From positions 616,001 to 680,000 of the forward strand of contig WPIO01000051.1 of NCBI GenBank assembly GCA_009760855.2: DNA of 64,000 nucleotides, in the 5' to 3' direction. This document shows positions 53,873-64,000 of this stretch, piece after piece (the first letter of the stretch is position 1; every line of letters begins with the position of its first letter). A model generated the notes under the pieces. It ran no database searches and was not told where the DNA came from. It saw nothing but the letters and a program-made list of their open reading frames with translations. This DNA is from Cristatella mucedo (taxonomy: Eukaryota > Bryozoa > Phylactolaemata > Cristatellidae). The translations under genes and the position numbers were made by a program.

Positions 53873-54150
53873 GTAATGTAATGTAATGTATCTCCGTCAG
53901 TAACTCCACAAAGTCATAAAAACCACGTGGGTGTTACGCAGGAGAGATTTGTATAGCGCACTCACAGCCTAAGCGGCTTTCGGTACGCATTCGGTAGCCA
54001 ACAGACTTCGTCTCACGCAACAAAGAGAAAGTGGGAAGCATAGCAGAGTTAGGAGAGCAGTTGAGGTAGTGAGTAGCATGGAAGTAGCAGTTCAGGACCG
54101 CTGACAAAGATGTGCCATAGTCGGCACTTGGAGAGTAGATGTCGTTGCGT
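53873..54150 (-). mobile_element. Second LINE family, 3' fragment
   Basis: Tail of three to four TAATG units, then GTATCTCCGTCAGTAACTCC and the C-terminal region as at 28324-28600. It is truncated at about 54150 within the WSSLPQFLRNDIYSP-coding part. Confidence 0.9.
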
Positions 54151-54394
54151 AAGAGATGAAGCGAGTGAAATGAGTTCAGTTCCGAAACAGTGGCGCCTCG
54201 CGTAATCATGAAACATAGTGGAACGGTTTAACTTGATGCATTTTAGAACGGTCGATTCTTTGATTACTTGCCTTCTAATTGCGAACTTCTCACCTCTTCG
54301 ACATTCGTAGTGCTTGGTAAGTTTGTCATTGCCGTAAGGCTCTAATATGCTATTTGAATGCGTAGGTTTCAAAGATAGAGGTAATAGATTTTAT

Positions 54395-54515
54395 AAAAAT
54401 AATAATAATAATAATAATGCACTTGATAAAGCGCCCTCAGAGAACTTAATCTCTCTCTAGGCGCTTTACATTTGCTGCAAAGGGAAATGCACTTGAATGG
54501 TGAGTAAAATCATGC
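54395..54515 (-). mobile_element. Very short L2-type LINE 3' end
   Basis: (AAT)7 tail, GCACTTGATAAAGCGCCCTC, AGAGAACTTAATCTCTCTC, AGGCGCTTTACATTTGCTGC and little more. Such a 5' truncation just beyond the hairpin is a good example of how little is needed for mobilisation. Confidence 0.9.
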
Positions 54516-55020
54516 TTGATAAACGTTTTAACGGGGTAATACAGCCTGCAAACCTTAAAGTTGTCAATTTTTTATGGATAGCCAGCCAGTTAATGAAAGA
54601 TTTTGTGCAACATCAGCCAGATTATGACTGCGTTAATATTATTTGTATCGACAGAGTTATTTTGCTAAGAGGAGCCGATAATGTCATGATCTATGATTAG
54701 GCGGCATTAAGAGCCAATGTAATCTAACAGTCAGTCAGTTGTGTTCCAGGCATCGTTCGAGAGTGGTTGTGGGCTATGGCTGATGCTGGGCATCTGTAGC
54801 CAGTGGTGGCCCGCTGTCGCACAGCAGACTAATTCTCCCCTCTAAGCATGGACGTTCTGCATTAAAGCGTAGGCGTTCTGCCTCGCTACCGTGTTCGATT
54901 AAGGACAGCACGTATTCGTTTATCAAAGCAGCATACGCACGATTCTGGCTATACTGCGCGGTGCCAGCTTCACTTGTTTCTTTTTACGTGTTGGCAAGGC
55001 CTAGTACCTTTGCAAGCGCT
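54516..55020. other. Stretch without a recognised gene
   Basis: A 67-codon frame at 54497-54700 partly overlaps the LINE tail and has no further support. Confidence 0.4.
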
Positions 55021-55025
55021 GCACC

Positions 55026-55165
55026 GCTCTGGTTTGGCCTAGTGGTTGAGGTGCTCGCCCCGACCGAGATCTGGCCGAGGTCGTGGGCTCGAGCCCCGTG
55101 GCGTGTACGAAGCGCCTAAATACAGAGATTAAGTTCTCTTTGGGCGCCATACAAATGAATTTTTT
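55026..55165 (+). repeat. SINE of family 2: tRNA head with a LINE-like hairpin tail
   Basis: Box A TGGCCTAGTGG (55035-55045) and box B GGGCTCGAGCC (55085-55095) are close to consensus. After the head comes AAGCGCC, AGAGATTAAGTTCTCT and GGGCGCC, i.e. the same nested hairpin and loop (ATTAAGT) as the 3' end of the resident L2 LINEs, then a T-rich end. This is the best copy of the family in the window. Confidence 0.85.
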
Positions 55166-55509
55166 TTCTTTTATATCTTTAGTTCTAAGGGTCTTGGTCG
55201 GAGCCTTGCTTCTGGTAATCGGCCCCCTGCAAGTAGGCCGGAAGTCGTCACGGGTCTTCGGCTGACGAAAGATTTACTTTATTGAAACTTTGCATGTTTG
55301 AATACTTTGAAAGCGTGCATGCAAAGTACTTTGTCGCGCCGCTGGCTATTTACTATTCACTATTTACTCTCGCCACGCACTAAGAAAGAGAACTAAAGGT
55401 ACATTGTGTCAGCGAGCGTGCAAAACTGTGATCTTTCGCGTAGCGCATAGTCCATAGTCTCCTCGAACGCACTCGCGTATAACAACAACGTATACGCATG
55501 TGAATTCTC

Positions 55510-55612
55510 TGCAAATAAATTGCTTTTTAATTTGATTAATTTTTATATTTTGATTTGATTTAATTTCAATTTGATTTAATTTGATTTTAATTTAATTTGA
55601 TTAATTTGATGA
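55510..55612. repeat. AT-rich tandem repeat (TTTGATTTAA-type)
   Basis: Imperfect units of TTTGATTTAA/TTAATTTGAT over about 100 bp. Confidence 0.85.
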
Positions 55613-55727
55613 TACGAGGGAAAACTCACATTTCTGTCAAAAAGGACTGGTTCTAGTACATTTAGCCACGGTTTCAGCTCCTGACGACAGCAGGACGCAT
55701 TTTCGCTGTCTTGCGATACAAATAACA

Positions 55728-55902
55728 AACAAATCCTAGCTGATTAAACAGCCTCTTTTTGTATAGCGACAGAAGAGCCTTTACTGCTATCACCACCGCT
55801 TGCAGTGGCGATAAAGAATCGCCCACTGCAGGAATCGAACCCACGACCTCGGGACCGAGGTCGTGAAAGCAACCGCCTTACCTAGTGTGCCATCACGGCT
55901 CC
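55728..55902 (-). repeat. tRNA-derived SINE (family 1), well preserved
   Basis: Complement: GCCGTGATGGCACACTAGG, AAGGCGGTTGCTTTCACGAC, CGAGGTCGTGGGTTCGATTCC (box B), TGCAGTGGGCGATTC, AAGGCTCTTCTGTCGC, GAGGCTGTTTAATCAGC and TAGGATTTGTTTG. It is a useful reference copy. Confidence 0.9.
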
Positions 55903-56154
55903 CCTGGTCTGACGTAACGGCCTAGTCCGGCATTTTTAAGCCAGATAACAGCTAGGCCTGGAGCTAACCAATCGTTTGACATTCAGAAGGGATAGCCGAT
56001 ATTTCTGTGGCATTAACCGTCGGGCCCGAGGGGGCGACGCTGTATACCCGCTTTAGCCCATCGTCTACGTCGCAGGACTTTCGTCCGATGATTCAGCTGC
56101 ACAAATAGGTACCAGCAAGGTAAGCCAACTCAGGATACCCCAGCGATGGCTAAA

Positions 56155-56992
56155 GGTGTCTAGGTGTCATATTCCAAAGCGACCACTCGTTAGACGACCA
56201 TATAAGCTCCACAGTCAAATCTGCCTATTTTCAGCTTCATAACATTGCTGAAGTTCGGGCTTGTTTAGATAAGGATACCACGTCTAAGTTGGTCCATGCA
56301 TTCGTGACATCTCGTCTCGACTTCTGCAACTCACTGCTTACTGGCTTACCAGCATGTGCGATCAGGCGATTGCAGCTGGTGCAAAACTATGCAGCTAGGC
56401 TTGTCTGCCCTGAGCGTCGCAGTTGCCACATTACTCCACTTCTCGCCGACCTGCACTGGCTACCAGTGAGGCAACGGATTGACTTCAAGGTTTTGTCGCT
56501 CACTTTTAGGTCCCTTCATTCTATGGCTCCAGCCCATCTCTCCGACATACTCCCCCTTCTGGCCAAGCATCGCACCACCCGCTTTTCGGAATCCAACAGT
56601 CTAGAAATACCTCGTACAAACCTTAAATCCTTTGGAGACCGTGCATTTAGTTTGTATGCTCCCAAAGCGTGGAAATCGCTCCCGACCTTCGTCAGAACAT
56701 CCCATGACCTGACCACATTTAAAAGAAACTTAAAAACACACCTATTTAGGACAGCATCTAGCGGGTCCCTGTGATTCGTCCTTGATGTGCTTATGCTCGC
56801 TGACACTGTGCATGCTGCCACTAACCACATTTGCATGCTGACCCTGTGCATATCATGTCATTTTGTTTGTTTTTCAAGCATGATTTTACTTACCATTCAA
56901 TTGCATTTTCCTCTGCAGCAAATGTAAAGCGCCCAGAAAGATATTAAGTTCTCTGAGGGCGCTTTATCAAGTACATTATTATTATTATTAAG
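56155..56992 (+). mobile_element. L2/CR1-type LINE, 5'-truncated, intact 3' half
   Basis: Plus strand. A 161-codon frame (56289-56774) covers VTSRLDFCNSLLTGLPACAI, RRLQLVQNYAARLVC, ITPLLADLHWLPVRQRIDFK, VLSLTFRSLHSMAPAHLSDI and FGDRAFSLYAPKAWKSLP. Then come the 3' UTR, the hairpin AAAGCGCC (56926)...GGCGCTTT (56958) and an (ATT)n tail. The lack of frameshifts in this half suggests recent insertion. Confidence 0.93.
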
Positions 56993-56999
56993 GTGAATA

Positions 57000-57430
57000 A
57001 ACTCCGGCCGCAGCCTTAGACGATATAGCATTGGCTGTCCCTCAGTCGCTCGCTACATCGAGACCTGAGAGCGTTTCGTGCTACGCTCAAGCGACTGGTA
57101 CAGAAAGAGTTGTACCGAATGGTTTCGTGTCTAGTCAGAGGAGCTCTGCTCATATTGTGCCATGAAAAAATACATGCGCCTGCAACGATCTCCGGACACA
57201 AATCCGTTCTTTTAGACGAAGTCACGGCGCAGTCTTAGGAGCAGCCGGGCAAAAGTACACTCACTAACATGAGCAATAGTCGGCGCCAGGTCAGTGTTCA
57301 TCTTGTGCTTGTCTGCTTACCGGCTGCCGCTGTTGGCATCACTACAACCGCAGTTGCGGCTGCTCTGGTCCACACTAGGGGTAGCTTTGTAAGCAAAGAA
57401 GCCAGCGGATTTAAATTGCCTAGGAAGAGA
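57000..57430. other. Spacer between two LINEs
   Basis: A short frame from ATG at 57269 has a hydrophobic stretch (VHLVLVCLPAAAVGI) but runs into LINE sequence and has no splice site. Not called. Confidence 0.4.
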
Positions 57431-57434
57431 CCTT

Positions 57435-58208
57435 AAACCGGTTACAAAGTGACCTTGCATTGACGATCACATCAGCACCACAGTCAAGTCTGCCTACTTT
57501 CAGCTACTTAGCATTTCTAAAATTCGTACTTGCTTAGACAGGGATACCACATCAAAATTGGTACAGGCATTCTCGACTTCTGTAACTCACTGTTTGTTGG
57601 TCTACAGGAATGTGCAATCAGGCACTTACTGTTGGTGCAAAACTCTGCAGCGAGGCTTGTCTGTCGTAAGCGTCGCAGTTGCCACATCACACCACTTCTT
57701 GCCGACCTCTACTGGCTACCAGTCAAGCAACGCATCGACTTCAAGGTTCTGTCATTCACTTTTATATTCCTTCATTATTTAGGTTCAGCCTACCTATCAG
57801 ATCTACTTTACCACTTGCCTAAGCATCGTGCCGCCTGCTTTTCTGAATCTAACCTTTTAGCCAGACCTCGTACGAACCTCAAATTCTTTGGAGACCATGC
57901 CTTTAGTTATAACCTTCGCAAAGCCAGGAGCTTGCTTACAACTGGCGTCATGACATTCCCTGATTTGACGAAATTTAAAAAGAAGCTAAGCGGATCTATT
58001 AATCAGACCATTTAGTGGGTCCGTGTGATTCGTCCTTGGTGTGTTTACACATGCTGACCTTGTGCATGCCATCTATAACCATGTTATGCTTGTTGTCATT
58101 GAGCATGCTGCCGCTAACCATTCGACCATGCTTCTTTTGTGGCATATGTAAATTGCCTAAGAAGAGATTACATTTTCTGGGCGCTGTACACATTATTATG
58201 ATTATTCA
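57435..58208 (+). mobile_element. L2/CR1-type LINE, 5'-truncated
   Basis: A 161-codon frame at 57530-58015 keeps ILDFCNSLFVGLQECAI, CRKRRSCHITPLLADLYWL and PKHRAACFSES. The 3' UTR has the eroded hairpin (AAATTGCCTAAGAAGAGATTACATTTTCTGGGCGC) and an ATTATTATGATTATT tail. Confidence 0.92.
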
Positions 58209-58209
58209 A

Positions 58210-58620
58210 GTCTAATATCTCAGTGCTAGGAGGCTGGTAGGCTGCTTGTGTCCTGTGTATATGCCTTCGACGGAGCACTGCTAAGCTCAATCACCATGTG
58301 ACTATTCTTTAGGGGCATTCTTATATTGAACAGCAAAGAACCAAGTGAGAGAACCCACAAGTTTTGTTGTATCTTCTGTCTATGAACGGATAAGACCGTA
58401 GCCACCAACGAACACCCATCGAGCCACTCTCAAGCAATTTTACCTGGCCACTCGGCTCACAACTCAATGGGAATATACGAGTGACGATTGACGAACACGA
58501 CGCTTGAGACGCCAGTGATCAGAGGGCAAGATTAGTACTCCATTTTACCAGCTCTTATCTGTTCTCGACGCAAAATCAACGGAGCACGGAGCACAGTTCC
58601 AAGGGCCAGGTGAGTCCGGT
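58210..58620. other. Spacer between two LINEs
   Basis: No feature recognised. Confidence 0.4.
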
Positions 58621-58625
58621 AATCA

Positions 58626-60293
58626 GTGAGTGTTAAGAAATGTTATCAGTGAAGCTCTGGCCAAGGAGCTAGCTAATATTCTAACTCTGTCACTAGCCTC
58701 AGGTCGTGTCCCAGCAACTTTAAAAAAGGCTGCAGTCAGGCCACTAATTAAGAAAGCAACACTAGACCAAGAGAACTTGAGCAACTTCCGCCCAGTCTCC
58801 CTTCTACCGTTCCTATCAAAAACACTGGAAAGAGATGTGGCAGGCTAGCTGAACGCATATATTGAAACTTTGAACCTAGCTAGTAAGTTCCAGTCTAGTT
58901 TTAGAGCTAACAACTCAACAGAATCAGCACTGCTCCAGGTGTATAACGACCTACTTAGGAATGCGGACTTAGGTCGCGTCTGTCTGCTCGCTTTGCTCAA
59001 TATTTCGGCAGCTTTTGATGCTAGCGATCAGCAAGTCCTTTTCGAGGGCCTCTCAGGACCTCGCCTGAGCATCACTGGTACTGGCGCTGCGATGGTTTAG
59101 ATCCTGTCTCAGTGGGAGACTCCAGAGTATTTATGCGAATGGGAAAAGATCGTCCAAGGAATCACAAAAGTATGGGATACCTCAGGGCTCTGTGCTTGGT
59201 CCCGTTCTTTTCATGGTTTATGCTCTCCCTCTTGCTGATGTGATTGTACGGCACAAATTTCGCTTTCACTTCTACGCAGATGGCAATCACTTACACCTTT
59301 GCTTTGAGCCCTCCCGCCCTGCAACACGTCGAATTCTTCGAACTTCCTCGCTGCATATATTGATGACATCCGCATATGGATGGCAGCAAACTTTCTTAAA
59401 TTGAATGATGGTAAAACCAGCTGACTAGTTATGTGCAAACCAAGTGTGATCCAGAAATTGGAAAGTTAAACGCTCACAATCGGCTCTGTCAGCATGCGTC
59501 CTGTTGAATCTCCACGAAATCTAGGCTTCCTGTTTCAAAGTGAGCTTTCATTAGACGACAACATCAGCTCCACAGTCAAGTCTGCCTACTTTCTGCTACA
59601 TAACATTGCTGCAGTTCGGGCTTGCTTCTGTAGCTCACTGCTTGCTGGTGTAATGGTTTTTGCAATCATGCACTTATAGTTGGTGCAAAACTCAACAGTG
59701 AGGCTTGTCTGTCGTGAACATCACTCCCCTTCTCGCCGGCCTGCACTAGCTCCCAGTGAAGCAGGGCATCAACTTCAAGGTTCTGTCACTCACTTTTAAG
59801 TCCCTTCATTCTATGGTTCCAGCCTACCTATCAGATCTATTCCGCCATTAGGCTAAGCATTGTGCCACCTGCTTTTCTGAATATAATCGCTTAGCCACAC
59901 CTCGTACGAACCTCAATTCCTTTGGAGATTGTGCCTTTAGTTCGTACCCTACCAAATGCCCGAGCTTGCTGACGACTGTCACGAAATCCCCTGACTCGAC
60001 GAAATTTAAAAAGAAGCTAAAACTCAACTATGTATCACATCATTTAATGGATCCATGTGATACGTCATTTGCATGCTTAAGCGTACTGACACTTTGCGTA
60101 CTTCCACTAACGATATTTGCATGTGGACCCTGTGCATGTCACCTTTAACCACGCTATGCTTGTTGTCATTGAGCATGCTACAATTAACCATGCAATCATG
60201 CTTTCTTTGCAGCAAATGTAAATCACCTAGAAAGAGATTAAGTTCCCAAATAACTTCATAAAATGTATTATTATATATTATTACATTATATCT
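58626..60293 (+). mobile_element. L2/CR1-type LINE, longest RT-to-tail copy
   Basis: In order: ALAKELANILTLSLASGRVP, KKAAVRPLIKKATLDQENLS, FRPVSLLPFLSKTLERDV, QSSFRANNSTESALLQVYND, ALLNISAAFDASDQQVLFEG, an RT palm region with VLGPVLFMVYALPLADVI, the FHFYADGNHL box (Asp-Asp changed to Asp-Gly), LGFLFQSELSLDD, the C-terminal region and a 3' end with AATCACCTAGAAAGAGATTAAGTTC and an ATTATTATATATTATTA tail. Frameshifts separate the pieces. Confidence 0.93.
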
Positions 60294-60299
60294 CATCCA

Positions 60300-60720
60300 A
60301 GGGGCTAAAATAGACGTTGCAAAAGCTGTACAAGCTGAAGGGGCTCACATGCCTACACAAACTATTGGACTGACTCCAAATAGAAAAATGAAAAAGACTG
60401 GTGGGAAACAAAGACCGGAATATTCCACTATTTTACTGGTGCCACTACATGAATACTAAATCCGAGCCTTCCGGGCACATACTTTCCTCAAAGTGCTTGA
60501 TAACTCGCTCCGTTACACACAGCTTTGTGCATGGCAAGTCGCTTTCTAATTCGCTTATCTGTGCATGGAAGCTTGCTCCGATGCATGTAGCTATGTACAT
60601 GGCAGCTAGCTTTGACGTCGTTCAGATTTCTTCCCCATCCTAGGAGCTCGGGCGACAGCACTTCAATGACGGGATGAATGCAGTCGAGCAGAGCGGATGC
60701 ACGAGCAATCAAAGTTGGCC
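60300..60720. other. Stretch without a recognised gene
   Basis: Contains three loosely repeated TGTGCATGG/TGTACATGG motifs at about 60523-60605. Overlapping frames on both strands are not supported. Confidence 0.4.
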
Positions 60721-60726
60721 TTCGCC

Positions 60727-60900
60727 GTTATAGGGTCGTAATAGCCCAGGAGGTAAGGTGCTCGCCCTTCACGACCGTGGTTGTGGTTCGAATCTTCCTT
60801 GGGCGATCGTCTATTGGCAACTGAAAGCGGTGGCGGTATTCAATAAGGCTCTTCTGCCGATGTACAAATCAAGCTGTTAAATCAGCTATTATTGTTACCA
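60727..60900 (+). repeat. tRNA-derived SINE (family 1)
   Basis: Head GTCGTAATAGCCCAGGAGGTAAGG, box-B-like GTGGTTCGAATCTTCC, body GGGCGATCGTCTATTGGCAAC, AAGGCTCTTCTGCCG and AAGCTGTTAAATCAGCTATTATTG. Confidence 0.87.
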
Positions 60901-60904
60901 GTCA

Positions 60905-61370
60905 CCCGCTTTATTCATTCCAAGCTACCCCGGACCAGCGATACTCCGCATGTTTCCCAAGCCCAAGCTAACCCCCTGCCAGCTAAAAATCTACCGTATG
61001 AAGTCCATACCTTTTAAGTGCATGGCGTCATTTGAAATCTGAATGAAACTTGGAACTGATGCAATCAGTCCCGTGTCAGTCATTTTGCAAAGATTATTAG
61101 AGCTCAGCAATCGTTAGATCGTGAAACTATCTAAAGTGCATTAACTCGCCCGGGCTGCTGACGAAACCATCGCATGCGTGAAGAAAAAATACATGCTAAT
61201 AAAGCCTAACGTAGGAAGACCAACGAAGAAATAAGCAGACAGGATTTGATGCAAAGGATGGCAAGAGAAAGGGGTCAACTTGACGGCAGGAGAAAAATAA
61301 AGCCACTGCACGTGGATTTTTGGCCGGCGAGCTTTGGGTAATCTGGAACCCACCGAGAAAATTCGTGCCT
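60905..61370. other. Stretch without a recognised gene
   Basis: No supported feature. It leads into the minisatellite. Confidence 0.4.
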
Positions 61371-61385
61371 GCAGTCATATCGAGA

Positions 61386-62140
61386 GATAGGAGCAGCTCT
61401 CCGAAAGAAGCAGCTCCTATATCTAGGAGCAGCTCTCCGCGAAGAAATAAGAGCAGCACTCCGAAAGGAGCAGCTCCTATATCTAGGAGCTGCTCTCAGA
61501 AAGGAGAATAAAGCCAATTTCTTAGAGTAAAAAGTTGTAGCTCCCCGACAGGAGAAAAGTGCAGCTTTCCAATAGGAGAAAGGTGCAGCTTCTCGAGAGG
61601 AAAAATGTGCAGCTCCTCTCCGAGAGAAGAGAGGTGCAGCTAACCAAGAGGATACATTTTTAGCTCTCGCAAAGAAGGAGCTCTCTGAGAGGAGAACGGT
61701 GCAGTTCTAAAAGAGGGGAGCAGTGAAAACAAAGAGCATCCCTCTGAGAAGAGACAGAAGCAGCTCTCCGAGCGGAGAAGAGTGCAGCTACCCGAGAGAA
61801 GAATCGGGCATCTCCCCTAGAGATGAACTGTGCAGCTCTCCGAGAGGAGAAACGCGCAGCTTTCTGAGAGGGGAAAGAAGCAGTTCTCTGAGATTTGCAA
61901 AGTGCTGCATCACGAGAGGAAAACGGAGCGCGTGTGAGACGAGAAATGAACACCTTTCCGAGATGAGAAATGGGCAACTTTCCGGGAGTAAAACAGAGCA
62001 GCTTTAAGAGAGGAGAAAGGAGCATTTCTCCTAGAGAAGAACGGAGGAGCTCTCCGAGAGGAGAGTGGAGCAGCTCTCCTAGAGGAGAAGAGCAGCTCTC
62101 CGAGTGGAGAACGGAGCAGCTCTCCGAGAGGACCCGAGAA
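61386..62140. repeat. Coding-like minisatellite, ~24-30 bp units
   Basis: Roughly 25 units around GAGCAGCTCTCCGAGAGGAG, conserved at the 3' end and decayed in the middle. In one plus-strand register it gives Ser/Arg/Glu-rich SSSPRGE-type repeats (61723-62221), and on the minus strand a 161-codon frame. Variable unit length means no single frame runs through it. I treat it as a minisatellite, not a gene. Confidence 0.85.
61468..61495. repeat. Perfect 12-bp hairpin within the minisatellite
   Basis: GAGCAGCTCCTA (61468-61479) and TAGGAGCTGCTC (61484-61495) with loop TATC. A related GCAGCTCCTATATCTAGGAGC occurs one period upstream near 61409. Confidence 0.9.
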
Positions 62141-62221
62141 CTCAACGAGGCTACCTTGGCCAGTCAGAAAGGTACGAGGGCGTCAAGCCGCAGCAGGTAT
62201 GATATGAGTATTAATTGTTAA

Positions 62222-63190
62222 TACATTTGGGTAGCGCCCTCAGTGGGCTCAATCTTTGCTTAGGTAATTTACATATGCTGTATTGGCTTCAATCCAGACT
62301 ACGAATTTGACCTTAAGATTGGCGGTAGTTGAAGACGTGGCTAAGTTTCTTCGATTCGAAGAGAAATCTTTCTGTCCAGTTAGCTATTTGAGTGGCGTTG
62401 AGGGCATTGCTTGAAAAAAATCGCGTTTAGACGGCTTAACCATAATCACCTAGCACACTGACGGGTTACGCTGGCAGTACATGAATATTGGTGGACCTAG
62501 CACACCACACGTTCGGTTGAATCTACGTGACTCTTGTACTTTTGACTGATCCTTGCCGTGGCTGTCATGCCACAGCAGCGTGTAACCTGAGTCAAGTGAG
62601 CCAATTGAGCCAATGAGAGTGCAGCTTCGGGTCTTTTCCCACGCCCACCCTGATTAGGCCTTGCTGACAGAGATGGCCTGCCTATCAGCTATCGTGCCGG
62701 ACTCTGGCAGACGTGCAAATAAGATACAGCTCCGGCACGTAGATGAATATTTAGAGCCAATGCTGTAAGTCCTGCTTTGAGAACAGGAGAACCTCCTTAG
62801 CCTTTGCTCAGTGGAACACTGGCCCATTGAAGCAGTGTTCCCTTGTCCGGTGATCAGCTACCCTCGAAGTCGACTCTGCTCTTGGTGCCATGGCAGACAT
62901 TATAGGCAGTCGCTCCGTTTGGCAGTTATGCCAAAACTCCGTCGTTCATTTACAAGTAGTATCCAAGTGAGCCTCTGGTGCATTCACGATTTAACCAAGA
63001 ATGAAAGAAGGTGGGGGACCAAAGGATGGCCATTCACAAATAGTTGAAAGGGTATAGAAGAGAGCACGTGCTTTCGAGTCAGTCCAACGAGGCCTTACGA
63101 GGTCTCTGCCTTATCTCTTGGTATGGCGCTTGAATTGAAGGTTGGGGGGCTCGAGGTTCAGAAGGGCTGCTCAATAGTAAACATAAATCC
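62222..63190. other. Stretch without a supported gene
   Basis: An eroded LINE-tail-like trace may be present at 62221-62282 (GGTAGCGCCCTCAGTGGGCTCAATC, ACATATGCTG). Otherwise unrecognised. Confidence 0.4.
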
Positions 63191-63214
63191 ATGCTGCCAG
63201 TGCAGCTTCTAATG

Positions 63215-63328
63215 AAATCCGTTGTCATGGCTACTGCCAGCCTCCTATTACTGGTACTAGCAGACAGGACCTCGTGGAATAGCTTAATAGCTTCAGGCCG
63301 AATCTACCTGGTTGAGCTAGTTGTTGTA
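63215..63328 (+). CDS. Possible signal-peptide first exon (weak)
   Basis: From the ATG at 63212-63215 region, a frame gives MKSVVMATASLLLLVLA, a signal-peptide-like start, and reaches GTT|GTAAGC near 63327, a usable splice donor, after about 38 codons. No downstream exon or promoter element is identified. A hydrophobic start and a GT can coincide by chance. Confidence 0.2.
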
Positions 63329-63774
63329 AGCTTAGCTCGCCTAGGCCGGCCAGGCATTGACACTCTTCTATAGGATATGTGACAAGCTGTCCGGCGTTGC
63401 TGGTGAGGTGTGGTTCCTTTTCTGGTTGGCTCGTCTACTCTGTCATTCTTTATTAGCCTTACTCCTACTTGCCAAGCTGGATTTGTATTTATGTAAATGA
63501 TCCTGCATGTGATGACCTACCATATGTTCCTCTCTATGTGAACTTCCAAAAATCGACTTGTGGCTTGCATAAGATGACACCGTTTGCAAGGCAGGGCCGT
63601 CATTGGCTGTGCAAATGCGGCTGTCATTTTTGCATAATGCATATTCATATGCAAGCGTTGTACACTGGATTGATGTCACTCATTTTCATATACGCATGGT
63701 GTTGTTTGAGTATTAATGAAAGTGCCATAGGGCCATACACGGCTCTAAGCTAAAACATTAGGCACATAAGAACA

Positions 63775-64000
63775 ATGTAATGTATCTCCGTCTGTAACTC
63801 CACAATTCCACAAAGACTATGTGGGTGTTAAACAGGAGGCTTTTGTATAGCGCTCTCACAACCTAAGCGGCTTTTGGTACGCATTCGGTAGCAAACAGAC
63901 TTAATCTCACGCAACAGTGGGAAGCATAGCAGAGTCAGGAGAGCAGTTGAGGTAGTGAGTAGCATGGAAGTAGCAGCTCAGGACCGCTGAAAAGGATGAG
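63775..64000 (-). mobile_element. Second LINE family, 3' fragment, cut by the window end
   Basis: Two TAATG-type tail units, GTATCTCCGTCTGTAACTCC, then the same 3' region as at 28324 and 53873. It continues beyond the window. Confidence 0.88.

Noticed and set aside
57269-57435. Short frame with a hydrophobic N-terminal segment
   Set aside because: Runs into LINE sequence, no splice site, no homologue in the window.

Overview
This window looks like repeat-rich nuclear DNA from an invertebrate metazoan. I cannot name the species. Most of it is decayed transposable-element sequence: L2/CR1-type LINEs with short tandem-repeat 3' tails, tRNA-derived SINEs with recognisable A and B boxes, a hAT-type MITE, a pogo/Tigger transposase relic, LTR elements and many microsatellites. 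There are no operons, no ribosome-binding sites and no long intact host ORF. Host coding sequence, where present, is split into short exons bounded by GT/AG splice signals.

Layout. 148-6663 is one copy of a ~6 kb dispersed duplication; its partner is 36160-41955. Each copy carries the same LINE and SINE relics, and the copies differ by clean insertions: a SINE at ~6.15 kb on the left and a 303-bp solo-LTR candidate at 39997 on the right. 6.7-8.4 kb is a LINE. 8.9-13.8 kb and 18.9-21.7 kb form a second duplicated pair. Each copy has a 57-nt signal-peptide-like exon followed by a GT donor. The first copy also received a 2.1-kb LTR element (11029-13120) whose pre-insertion site can be read in the second copy. 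22.7-25.0 kb holds the best host-gene candidate: a TATA box, three small exons and a poly(A) signal encoding a ~74-residue secreted precursor. 25.6-29.4 kb contains SINEs, a second LINE family and a 300-bp (TAATG)n array grown from that LINE's tail. 29.4-33.9 kb is mostly unrecognised, with one SINE and an orphan cysteine-containing terminal exon. 33.9-35.5 kb is LINE plus SINE.

41.9-42.2 kb is a hAT MITE. 43.8-47.2 kb is a nested region: LINE pieces, the Tigger relic, and an odd block with inverted arrays of a GGACATTTCCCC-like motif around telomere-like repeats and a GC-rich reading frame. 47.2-50.9 kb is more GC-rich. It holds an element with near-identical 90-bp terminal inverted repeats (49666-50307) and a promoter-like stretch with NRF-1-like and YY1-like motifs. 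51.5-60.3 kb is mainly LINE and SINE copies. 61.4-62.1 kb is a coding-like minisatellite. The window ends inside another LINE tail.

The most useful biological threads are: (1) a possible small family of secreted peptide genes with 19-codon first exons at 9.3, 19.4 and 22.9 kb; (2) mobile elements dated relative to the duplications by paralogous empty sites; (3) a SINE family that shares the nested 3' hairpin of the resident L2 LINE.
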